From Candidatus Poribacteria bacterium (GTDB lineage Bacteria; Poribacteria; WGA-4E; PCPOR2b), in NCBI GenBank assembly GCA_022822785.1, contig JAJEAL010000053.1, positions 1 to 64,000 of the forward strand: a stretch of 64,000 nt of DNA, read 5' to 3'. The notes beneath the pieces were generated by a model, which worked only from the letters and a program-made list of their open reading frames with translations, searched no databases and was not told the origin of the DNA. Each line of letters starts with the position of its first letter. The first letter of the stretch is position 1. The translations under genes and the position numbers were made by a program. Below are positions 1 to 9,989 of this stretch, piece by piece.

Positions 1-192
1 GACAACGGCTATGCCGAAAGGCTTATCCGGACCCTCAAGGAGGAAGAGGTCCATCTCAATGAATACGACGATATTATAGAAGCCAAACACCGAATTGGGC
101 ATTTTATTGAACAGGTCTATAACCACAAAAGACCCCATTCGGCGTTAGGCTATTTGACACCCGTTGAATTTGAACAAAAATACTTGGATTAA
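1..192 (+). CDS. IS3-family transposase OrfB, C-terminal part (5' end outside window)
   Basis: The frame is open from base 1 to a TAA at 190-192 and encodes the last 63 residues of an rve-type integrase. It shows NGYAERLIRTLKEEE followed by YNHKRPHSALGYLTP, the C-terminal signature of IS3-group transposases; the Glu in AERLIRTLKEEE is the likely third residue of the DDE triad. The protein catalyses strand transfer of the element. Its sequence differs clearly from the OrfB of the IS at 3025-4335, so it belongs to a different IS. The element end appears to lie at about 231. Family call is secure; whether the element is intact cannot be seen. Confidence 0.9.
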   Translation, partial: DNGYAERLIRTLKEEEVHLNEYDDIIEAKHRIGHFIEQVYNHKRPHSALGYLTPVEFEQKYLD

Positions 193-231
193 AGTCCATG
201 ATTTGTGGCCCAAATTAGCGATGGCACTTCA
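1..231 (+). mobile_element. Right end of an IS3-like insertion sequence (partial)
   Basis: The transposase tail (1-192) is followed by 39 bases and then by sequence coding, on the minus strand, for an unrelated protein start. The proposed end at 231 reads inward on the minus strand as TGAAGTGCCATCGC, fitting the 5'-TG...CA-3' ends of IS3 elements. The other end is outside the window, so inverted repeats and target duplication cannot be checked here. Confidence 0.6.
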
Positions 232-341
232 ATAAAACCACAATCATATACCGCAAATACCATTGCATCAAACAACTGCTTATAAGCCGAATCAAATGGA
301 CAGTTGAGAAAAACGTTATCGTTATAGTAGGCTGATCTCAT
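232..341 (-). pseudogene. N-terminal fragment of a VFLNCPFD-type protein, cut by an IS
   Basis: Starting at the ATG at 341 the minus strand encodes about 36 residues containing NVFLNCPFDSAYKQLF and then VFAVYDCGF. This matches the start of a widespread family of uncharacterised bacterial proteins that begin (V/F)FLNCPFD..Y..LF and continue with VF.V.DCGF. Homology stops at the IS boundary near 231 and the frame then runs on to a stop at 189. The gene is therefore interrupted by the IS and probably inactive. The biochemical role of the family is not established; a nucleotide-binding fold is sometimes suggested. Confidence 0.6.
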
Positions 342-421
342 AATTTCCTAAATCAGTTTCACTTGCTCTATGGTTTCTTCAAGATTGAATTCTTTCTAAA
401 CAGAGAAGCCGAAGATCCATC

Positions 422-796
422 CTAACATTCTTCGATGGTGCGATCATATTCACCTTTATAGCGGTAAGCCCTACCACGACAGATATAGGGTTCAACATTA
501 TTGGAATCCGTTTCTATCACTGTATTAGTCAGTTTTATCACTGTGTCATAGTCCTCAATCGCCCATTCATGCTCCCCTCGTGAGCGATGAACGTCTCCGC
601 TCAATAGATAGACTTGGGAAAGGAGTTCGTTGTTCCCTGCCTGTGCTTCAGCGATGCTTTGGAGTGCTATCAAAAATGCGACGGTGTCACCGTCTTTCTG
701 ATATTCTTCTTGAGAGACTTCGAGATAGACGGTTGCCTCCTCGGGGTCAGAAAGGATTCCGACTAGGTAATCTCGGTATTTTATCATTTCTCTCAT
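422..796 (-). CDS. Chimeric protein: addiction-antidote-like N-terminus plus TPR repeats
   Basis: This 124-residue protein has two parts. Residues 1-52 (YRDYLVGILSDPEEATVYLE, then DGDTVAFLIALQSIAEAQ) resemble the N-terminus of COG3636/HigA-type antidote proteins, which normally continue into a helix-turn-helix. Here the sequence switches at about residue 53 into tetratricopeptide repeats (LLSGDVHRSRGEHEWAIEDY, and RGRAYRYKGEYDRTIEEC). The DNA-binding half expected of an antidote is missing. The ATG at 796 overlaps the stop of a 16-codon upstream frame (843-793) as ATGA, with AAGGAG 13 bases before it. It may be a fusion relic or a protein-binding adaptor; function unknown. Confidence 0.6.
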   Translation of the reverse strand: MREMIKYRDYLVGILSDPEEATVYLEVSQEEYQKDGDTVAFLIALQSIAEAQAGNNELLSQVYLLSGDVHRSRGEHEWAIEDYDTVIKLTNTVIETDSNNVEPYICRGRAYRYKGEYDRTIEEC

Positions 797-954
797 TTTT
801 GTGACTCCTTCGTTTGTGTAATGCGTTCAACCGTTTCACTCATTTCCCAACCCCATCCGGTATTTGATGTCGTTGATGATGGAATCTAAGGCTTCGGGGA
901 TGAAGGCGTAATGTTGGGCAAGTACGAGATTAATTGTGAACACATTTGACGTGA

Positions 955-1002
955 TAATCGTTTACCTAATCGTTTACCTAATCGTTTACCTAATCGTTTA
1001 CT
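955..1002. repeat. Four tandem 12-bp repeats
   Basis: The unit TAATCGTTTACC occurs at 955, 967 and 979, and a fourth copy at 991 has T as last base. Being 12 bp it would keep a reading frame, but two of the three minus-strand frames contain stops. The regular spacing could serve as a protein-binding array or be a slippage-generated satellite. Confidence 0.9.
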
Positions 1003-1072
1003 TTTTGGGCACCTACCTGCTACCCCTTCCCTTTCCTACCACGGTTAATAACCCTTTATCTGTCAAATCTTT

Positions 1073-1197
1073 TATGGTGAATTAGATAAATAAGTAGACA
1101 TTAATAGTAGTAGGCACACTCCGTGTGCCGTAACTCCGCGAACCCCGATCTATCAGGACGCGTTCATAGTGTCCAAGTAATTCTAAAATCTACCATA
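1073..1197. mobile_element. MITE-like element, family 1, full copy (125 bp)
   Basis: The left end TATGGTGAATTAGATAAATA and the inverted right end (read on the minus strand TATGGTAGATTTTAGAATTA) form about 29-bp imperfect terminal inverted repeats ending near a GACAC motif. The interior holds the perfect palindrome GGCACAC-TCC-GTGTGCC. The same ends occur at 25741-25848 and 53463-53564, and partially at 15512, 37887 and 53362. TA-ended repeats suggest mobilisation by a Tc1/IS630-type transposase, which is an inference. Confidence 0.75.
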
Positions 1198-1205
1198 GTT
1201 CCTCT

Positions 1206-1268
1206 TTAACCACTTCTTTTGAGTTTTCCTCGTTTGGGCGTGTCTTTGACGATTCTTTCTCTTGCCAT
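1206..1268 (-). CDS. 20-residue basic mini-protein with strong ribosome-binding site
   Basis: ATG at 1268 is preceded by CTAGGAGGTGACTAGA, an excellent Shine-Dalgarno with good spacing. The product, MARERIVKDTPKRGKLKRSG, carries eight Lys/Arg in 20 residues. It stops 8 bases before a MITE end. In the next frame the sequence would continue as VVKEEL, so the gene may be the start of a longer small protein truncated by a one-base shift and the MITE. It lies downstream of the nuclease gene on the same strand. The strong RBS is the main support; function unknown. Confidence 0.45.
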   Translation of the reverse strand: MARERIVKDTPKRGKLKRSG

Positions 1269-1350
1269 TCTAGTCACCTCCTAGAACCATTTCAAGATAA
1301 CCTTATCAGGACGGTTTCAAATGTCGGATATTGCAAAGCGACAGTTGAGT

Positions 1351-2967
1351 CTACAAGGGAAAAAATGCCTCGCTAATCAGTGGTTTAATTCCATACCACT
1401 TCAGTCTCCAATTACTGATTGTAGCATTAAATCTAAAGACCTCAAAATGCTCTCCTTCCTTAGGCAGATACTTTCGGTCCTTCAGCCATTCCATAGCAGA
1501 TTTCAGGTTCTCTGTTACTTTTAACTTTTCTATGAGATGATTCGCTTGGATTACAGGTATTTCTGGAGATTGAACTTTAGCATGTCCTATCCAGTTCTCA
1601 GAAACAACAACTCCTTCAAGGCTATAACTGGAATCAATTTGAAGTTTTTCCAATAACGCCTCGTGATTATTTGCAAACGCCCGTTTCAACTGTAGTACTT
1701 GGGAAATGCCTTTCTCTATCTCTTCGGATTTCTCAATAATTTCACGCGCTTCTGCTGGATCAATGAACCATTTGAGTTCTAACAGTAGACACGTTTTTTC
1801 GGAATCACTTATAATAGCAAGATCAACATCTGGTAAGCCTGGCCCGCTTCTCCAAATGAACCGAAAATCTGTATCAGACAAACGAGTGGTGAAGCGTTCT
1901 CTCATAAGTCTTTCTTTTTCCAACACTAGTTTTGAGTAAATTCCTTTTTCAGATGGCAACTTATTTAAGAGCACAGTCAAATTCCGCTCCGCTGAAGAAG
2001 AAAGCCATAAGTGAGGCATAATTGCATAGGTTTCTGAATTCAGCTTAATTAAAGGCTGCAAAGAGGGATCTGGCTTTGTAATGCCTCTATTTCCATAGGA
2101 CAAGTCATCAAAGATGCTTTGTACCTTTACGTCTGATATTTGGGAATATCTAACAACCCGTCTTAGCAGTTCATTATGGGGTGGAGCGTAAATGCTATCA
2201 GCATATCCCATATAACCCTGCCCCGCAGCTATGCCCCCTGCTAGCGCACGAATAAATGCCATCGCAAAAATAGCCTCGAAAACATTGCGAAAGTCTTCCA
2301 ATGTGTAACGACTAAACTGCCATTCACTAGGCAGAGAAAACATGGCGTCAAGTGTAGGTTTCATAGCCGTTATCGTATCAGCAACTATCTTTGGATTCAG
2401 TCTATAGCGCAACCTATCGCCATGTACCCTTAGAGAATGCCCAATCGCATCTATTGGAAAATTATCAAAATTTACTGAAAATAATGCCTCTAGTGATTTA
2501 TGCGGTTTAATTAAGAGATTATATGCGTTGTACTCTACACCTTTGAAAAGATCTTCTGTTGGTTGAATCGTTGATTCCTGAAGCTCCAATCCAACCCACC
2601 CGTGACTGGCATATGTGTATGCTGAAACAAACCATCCATATTCCCTTCCTAACTCGAGTAAATCTTGAGATGCTTTATAAGTGGTATTATTATAAGCAAA
2701 TGGAACTTGACCTCCAGCTCTGCAAGCACAGTATAGCCAGTACATGGGATGCTTAAGCTCATTAACAAAATTATCCCCTATTATTGCACGGTCCTGAAAT
2801 TTTATCGGGGAAAATAACTCTCTCAACATCACTTTTTCAGTAAATGTCAACAAATACCAAGCAGCAGGCGCAAATGGAAGATTCACCAAAGGATTAGATT
2901 TGTAGTGCAGGTCTATTGCTTTTTCTATTTTTCGCAGTTCAGGTGTGAGTTTATCAGTGGGTTTCAT
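1351..2967 (-). CDS. PD-(D/E)XK-type nuclease, probable restriction/defence effector
   Basis: This is a 538-residue protein with no overall family that I recognise. A PD-(D/E)XK nuclease core is visible near residues 376-400: GLPDVDLAII supplies the Asp on one strand and CLLLELKW the E-x-K on the next, after a basic stretch (ERLMRERFTTRL). The first 330 residues are mostly helical with hydrophobic stretches and no signal peptide. The ATG at 2967 has AGGAT in AAAGGATAGGATCG upstream. It lies downstream of a helicase-nuclease and a DNA methyltransferase on the same strand, so a role in restriction of unmodified DNA is likely. The IS3 element now separates it from the methyltransferase and may affect its transcription. 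Nuclease fold moderately sure; target unknown. Confidence 0.65.
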   Translation of the reverse strand: MKPTDKLTPELRKIEKAIDLHYKSNPLVNLPFAPAAWYLLTFTEKVMLRELFSPIKFQDRAIIGDNFVNELKHPMYWLYCACRAGGQVPFAYNNTTYKASQDLLELGREYGWFVSAYTYASHGWVGLELQESTIQPTEDLFKGVEYNAYNLLIKPHKSLEALFSVNFDNFPIDAIGHSLRVHGDRLRYRLNPKIVADTITAMKPTLDAMFSLPSEWQFSRYTLEDFRNVFEAIFAMAFIRALAGGIAAGQGYMGYADSIYAPPHNELLRRVVRYSQISDVKVQSIFDDLSYGNRGITKPDPSLQPLIKLNSETYAIMPHLWLSSSAERNLTVLLNKLPSEKGIYSKLVLEKERLMRERFTTRLSDTDFRFIWRSGPGLPDVDLAIISDSEKTCLLLELKWFIDPAEAREIIEKSEEIEKGISQVLQLKRAFANNHEALLEKLQIDSSYSLEGVVVSENWIGHAKVQSPEIPVIQANHLIEKLKVTENLKSAMEWLKDRKYLPKEGEHFEVFRFNATISNWRLKWYGIKPLISEAFFPL

Positions 2968-3111
2968 AACACGATCCTATCCTTTTGTGACGGGCTCGTT
3001 TTGTATTTCAAAAACTTCTATGCCTGAACTTACCCCCATCCTTTAGACAGCGAAGTGCTATATTTAAGGTGGTAAATTAGGCTGTCTGTGTCAGGGTTAA
3101 AACGCCTGATA

Positions 3112-3954
3112 TTATTGGAAATAGACCTCGTGGGGTGTTCGATAATTGAGCGATTGATGAAACCGCTGTTGATTGTAAAAGTTGAAATAGTCTCTCAACC
3201 GACACCAAGCAGTGTGCAGTGAGTCATAATCGTTGAGATATACCTCCTCATACTTAACACTTCGCCATAACCGCTCAATGAAGATGTTATCCAAATAGCT
3301 GCCTCTGCTGTCCCAACTGATGGCAACGTTAGCCGCGTGGAGTCGATTGGTAAAGGCATCCGAAGTAAATTGACTGCCTTGGTCATTATTGAATATCACC
3401 GGTCTTGATTGGCGAAGGGCCTTATCAAGCGCGGATAAACAAAAGTATACATCGAGTGAGTTTGACAGTTCCCAAGACAACACATACCGGGAGAACCAAT
3501 CCATAACTGCTACCAGATAAGCAAACCCATTGTTCAAGCGAATGTAGGTTATATCCGTCGCCCAGACCTGGTTAGGTCTGATGATATTTAATCCCTTCAG
3601 TAAATAGGGATAGGTCTTGGACGGTTTGTTGATACCTGCGGGTTTGGACCGCGGATAAATCGCAGCCAATCCCATCTTTGTCATTAACCGAGCCACCCGC
3701 TTTCGATTGACCACATGTCCCTGAGAACGAAGCCATACCGTCAATCGAGGCACGCCGTAAAAAGGTGTCTGTGTGTACTGCTCATCTATCAGCCGCATAT
3801 AGAGCAGATTTTGTGACGATTCACCCACCGGTTGGTAATAGAATGAGGCTCTTGACAGTCCCAGTAGCTCGCATTGCCTGACAACCGACAGTGAATCACA
3901 CCCCTTTTCAATGAGGCGTCGTTTCTGCTCAACGGAGCAGTTGTGTTTTTTTTT
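3112..3954 (-). CDS. IS3-family transposase OrfB (made by -1 frameshift)
   Basis: The OrfB frame is open from the slippery A run (3954-3946) to 3112. A GTG at 3828 could also start it, but the conserved upstream part (CSVEQKRRLIEKG, then LGLSRASFYYQP) shows that the true protein begins by fusion to OrfA. The rve integrase core has the DDE triad: Asp in WATDITYI, Asp in FNNDQGSQFTSD and Glu in NIFIERLWRSVKYEE, followed by FNFYNQQRFHQSLNYRTP. The product joins and cuts the element ends. Intact; assignment secure. Confidence 0.93.
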   Translation of the reverse strand, partial: KKKHNCSVEQKRRLIEKGCDSLSVVRQCELLGLSRASFYYQPVGESSQNLLYMRLIDEQYTQTPFYGVPRLTVWLRSQGHVVNRKRVARLMTKMGLAAIYPRSKPAGINKPSKTYPYLLKGLNIIRPNQVWATDITYIRLNNGFAYLVAVMDWFSRYVLSWELSNSLDVYFCLSALDKALRQSRPVIFNNDQGSQFTSDAFTNRLHAANVAISWDSRGSYLDNIFIERLWRSVKYEEVYLNDYDSLHTAWCRLRDYFNFYNQQRFHQSLNYRTPHEVYFQ

Positions 3955-4216
3955 GAAGCCAATCCAACTCCACCTTCAACTGACCGATTTGGCGATACAG
4001 TTCATCAACCAATTGGTCGCTGTCAGTGGTTGATTTTGAGCGTTGGTTTGTAAACAGGTCGGGTAATTGGTCGAGCACCTGCTTCTTCCATTGGCTCACT
4101 TGATTGGGGTGGACACCATATTCACTCGCTATCTGAGCGATGGTTCGTTGATTTTTTATCGCCTCAATCGCGACTTCTGCTTTGAAGCGACTATCGTATC
4201 GTTTTCTGCGGCGCAT
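3929..4216 (-). CDS. IS3-family transposase OrfA (helix-turn-helix, end-binding)
   Basis: From the ATG at 4216 this encodes about 95 residues: RRRKRYDSRFKAEVAIEAIK, an HTH_8-type domain (TIAQIASEYGVHPNQVSQWK), and a C-terminal leucine zipper (QLVDELYRQIGQLKVELDWL). An upstream in-frame start at 4267 lies nearer the IS end and is less likely. OrfA binds the inverted repeats. Its last codons overlap the OrfB frame, and ribosomes slipping -1 on the A9 run at 3954-3946 would make the OrfAB transposase. Confidence 0.92.
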   Translation of the reverse strand: MRRRKRYDSRFKAEVAIEAIKNQRTIAQIASEYGVHPNQVSQWKKQVLDQLPDLFTNQRSKSTTDSDQLVDELYRQIGQLKVELDWLQKKTQLLR

Positions 4217-4351
4217 AGGGTGAAAACTCCTTTCTGTTGGCGGCGTTGCTAACCCATATTGTCCCACAGATAATCAACGATTTACCAGTCCAAAATACAC
4301 CTTAGTCTACTGTCTAAATTTTGGGGGTAATTACAGCCTGTGCTAGAATTT

Positions 4352-8104
<3,753 letters not shown>

Positions 8105-8108
<4 letters not shown>

Positions 8109-8428
8109 AAACCATCCCAAAACTGCTTGCAAAACTTTTCTGCCAACCTTTGTTTCAAATGCGATGCCCTTTGATTGTCAATTCCATCGTCTCTTTGATC
8201 AAGACGCATGGCAGCCCGAAATGTATCTTCAGGAGGGGGTTGCATTCCGACTAGCAGGCGGCAACAGGCCCCATCTCCCCCTTCCCATTCCTCAATGTGG
8301 GAGCTGAGCCCCCTCCATCCCCGCAGATTAAAATAGCCGACGCAGAAATCGGCGTGATCGGCGGTTTTGAGGGTTTCTTGAAGTGCTGGCAGCAGCTGTT
8401 GATCGATGTTATCGAAGATGCGGGGCAT
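8105..8428 (-). pseudogene. 5' remnant of a PLD-domain SNF2-type helicase
   Basis: From ATG 8428 the product begins MPRIFDNIDQQLLPALQETL and continues ADFCVGYFNLRGWRGL, then CRLLVGMQPPPEDTFR. This is the typical start of roughly 1000-residue helicases whose N-terminal domain is phospholipase D-like. Only 107 residues remain, ending KFCKQFWDGL at the exact start of the next gene (ATGA overlap, 8108-8105). The HKD catalytic motif and the whole motor are missing. It is best explained as a gene cut by integration of the helicase/methyltransferase/nuclease cassette. A repeat of family C lies just upstream. Confidence 0.72.
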
Positions 8429-8482
8429 TTGGAATTCCTTTATGGTACACCTTAGAGTTACTTGGAGACTCCTAACGCAGTG

Positions 8483-8519
8483 CCAACCCCCTAAATCCCC
8501 CTTGTCAGGGGGACTTTGG
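8483..8519. repeat. Family C palindromic repeat, copy 1
   Basis: The sequence contains CCCCCTAAATCCCCC followed by TTGTCAGGGGGACTTTGG. Related copies lie at 31190-31225, 33886-33915 and, inverted, 37931-37966. The inner arms CCCCCTTGTCAGGGGG can form a hairpin. A second small palindrome (GGGCAC...GTGCCC) is at 8543-8563. Confidence 0.8.
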
Positions 8520-8631
8520 CAAAGATTATCCATACAAAAAGAGGGCACCCACGAGGAGTGCCCCTACTGTTCTGTCTAGTTTCCTATCGCTTTCCCTTGG
8601 TCAATTTCCCGAAGGAGAACCCTGCATCTAA

Positions 8632-8871
8632 CTACGCAACAGGAGTGCCCCCAATCGGCTCGAAGCAGTCGCGGGACCGATTACAGTTCTCTGGGGAAAC
8701 GAATCGGTCATCCGGTCCGACCACCGTCATCGTGCAGTTGCACCAGTAGTTCGAGAACGGATTGGTCTCGACCAGATTTTGTAGGTTCCCGCCGTGGGTA
8801 TAGCGCGCCTTAGTACATAAGTTCTGACATATCGATTTATTCAAGAGGGACGGTCCTTTTTCTAATTGCAT
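8632..8871 (-). CDS. 79-residue cysteine-rich protein of unknown function
   Basis: ATG at 8871 has AAGGAGAACGAAC directly upstream, a strong Shine-Dalgarno, supporting a real gene. The product has six cysteines (SICQNLCTKARYTHGG, NYWCNCTM, ENCNRSRDCFEP) and no hydrophobic signal peptide. It lies 121 bp downstream of the FAD subunit of the aldehyde oxidoreductase on the same strand, separated by a palindromic repeat. It could be a small metal-binding protein or a peptide precursor; I recognise no family, and no modification enzyme is nearby. Confidence 0.55.
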   Translation of the reverse strand: MQLEKGPSLLNKSICQNLCTKARYTHGGNLQNLVETNPFSNYWCNCTMTVVGPDDRFVSPENCNRSRDCFEPIGGTPVA

Positions 8872-8925
8872 GTTCGTTCTCCTTATGATGGTATGTAGGC
8901 AGATTTTCTAAAACGGCTCATGCAA

Positions 8926-8959
8926 AGAAACCGAGTTTTGAAGAAAAAACTCGGTTTCT
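8926..8959. repeat. Family B palindrome, copy 1
   Basis: Perfect 14-bp arms AGAAACCGAGTTTT (8926-8939) and AAAACTCGGTTTCT (8946-8959) enclose a 6-nt loop. Similar palindromes are at 22951-22983 and 38024-38056, all intergenic. No T tract follows the stem, so a simple intrinsic terminator is doubtful. Confidence 0.85.
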
Positions 8960-8992
8960 CTGTGCATTTTACACTAACTGATGCGGCTCTGA

Positions 8993-9967
8993 TTAGGCGA
9001 GGCTCATCGCAGCACGGCTAATAACGTTCCGAGTTAACGGGACCTTATAGCCGTTGTCAGTCATCGGGTCTGCGTTTGCTACCGCTGCTTCACCCGCTTG
9101 TTTCGCCACCGCTGCTGTGATATGTTTACCGTTCAACGCTGCTTCCGCTTCCACCGAGCGCCACGGGATAGGAGCAACGCCACCGAGGACAACGTTAGCC
9201 TTGCTGCACGTCCCACCGTTCATCTCGAAATTAGCGGCGACGCTCACCAACGCAAAATCGAAAGAGCCACGTTCACGGACTTTGAGGTAGGTGCTCTTTG
9301 TACCCGCCTTCGGTTGAGGGACATGCACCTCGGTGAGTACCTCGTTCGGTTCAAGCACATTTTCGCGTTGCGGGTTGACGTCGGGCAGCACGAAGAAATC
9401 CGCTAACGGCATCGTTCGTTCTCCATTCGGTCCGACAATCTTGACGGTAGCGCCGAGTGCCATAAGTGCCGGTGCCGTGTCAGACGGATGGACGATATAG
9501 ACCGGACCCCCGCCGAAAATGGCGTGATACTTGTTCATCCCCTCAATGGCGTAACAGGTATCGCCGCCCTTTTTCAGACAGATGATGTCCGGATGGCGAT
9601 AATACCAGCAGCGGGGACGCTGACACAGGTTCCCGCCAAGCGTGCCAACGTTCCGAATCTGTGGCGACGCGACGGAGGCAGCAGCCTCTGCCAGAACAGT
9701 GTAATGGTGCTGAATGGTTGGGTGTGCAGCGATGTCAGCGAGCGTCACAAGCGCACCGATGGTTAAGCCCGACGAATCCGCTTTAATCTCATCCAGACCG
9801 GGGATGGATTTGAGGTTGACCACCTTCTTCGGCGTTTCAATGTACTCCTTGAGCTCGCCGAGAAGATCTGTCCCTCCTGCGATTACTTTTGTTTCGCTCC
9901 AATCGTCGCTCAATAGCGAAGAGGCCTGCTCGACATCCGCCGCGTTGACGTAAGCAAAATTTTCCAT
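8993..9967 (-). CDS. Aldehyde oxidoreductase, FAD-binding subunit (PaoB/CoxM-like)
   Basis: The ATG at 9967 (MENFAYVNAADVEQA) has AGGAGGAGATGAAAAA upstream; 324 residues. FAD_binding_5 features are present: VIAGGTDLLGELKEY and the flavin loop IRNVGTLGGNL. After it come four cysteines (NLCQRPRCWYYRHPDIICL and GGDTCYAI) that match the extra 4Fe-4S site described in PaoB and 4-hydroxybenzoyl-CoA reductase beta subunits. It would carry electrons from the FeS subunit to an acceptor. It is the third gene of the molybdenum operon, 22 bp after the Mo subunit. Confidence 0.9.
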   Translation of the reverse strand: MENFAYVNAADVEQASSLLSDDWSETKVIAGGTDLLGELKEYIETPKKVVNLKSIPGLDEIKADSSGLTIGALVTLADIAAHPTIQHHYTVLAEAAASVASPQIRNVGTLGGNLCQRPRCWYYRHPDIICLKKGGDTCYAIEGMNKYHAIFGGGPVYIVHPSDTAPALMALGATVKIVGPNGERTMPLADFFVLPDVNPQRENVLEPNEVLTEVHVPQPKAGTKSTYLKVRERGSFDFALVSVAANFEMNGGTCSKANVVLGGVAPIPWRSVEAEAALNGKHITAAVAKQAGEAAVANADPMTDNGYKVPLTRNVISRAAMSLA

Positions 9968-9989
9968 TTTTTCATCTCCTCCTACTCTT

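Larger units (their letters stand above)
797..1350. other. Gene-poor stretch with overlapping micro-ORFs and repeats
   Basis: No gene of normal length is seen. On the minus strand a GTG-started 35-codon frame (943-836, containing VLAQHYAFIPEALDSI) overlaps a 16-codon frame (843-793), which in turn overlaps the antidote/TPR gene. This chain could be translationally coupled or be the decayed tail of a longer gene. The rest is a 12-bp tandem repeat (955-1002), a MITE copy (1073-1197), a 20-codon ORF (1206-1268) and the end of the nuclease gene's surroundings. Confidence 0.5.
3025..4335 (-). mobile_element. Complete IS3-family insertion sequence, 1311 bp
   Basis: Terminal inverted repeats of 26 bp match at 21 positions: left 3025-3050 begins TGAACTTACCCCCAT, right 4310-4335 read inward begins TGTAATTACCCCCAA, and both end in TTTAGACAG. 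The ends have the TG...CA form of the family. The trinucleotide GCC flanks both sides (3022-3024 and 4336-4338), a 3-bp target duplication as expected. OrfA and OrfB are both open, and a run of nine A at 3954-3946 (minus strand) lies at the junction. The copy looks young and probably active. It landed 13 bases beyond the methyltransferase stop codon. Confidence 0.92.

Noticed and set aside
955-1002. Possible CRISPR or replication iteron array
   Set aside because: Units are adjacent with no spacers, so not CRISPR; no DnaA-like boxes, AT-rich block or replication gene nearby to support an origin.
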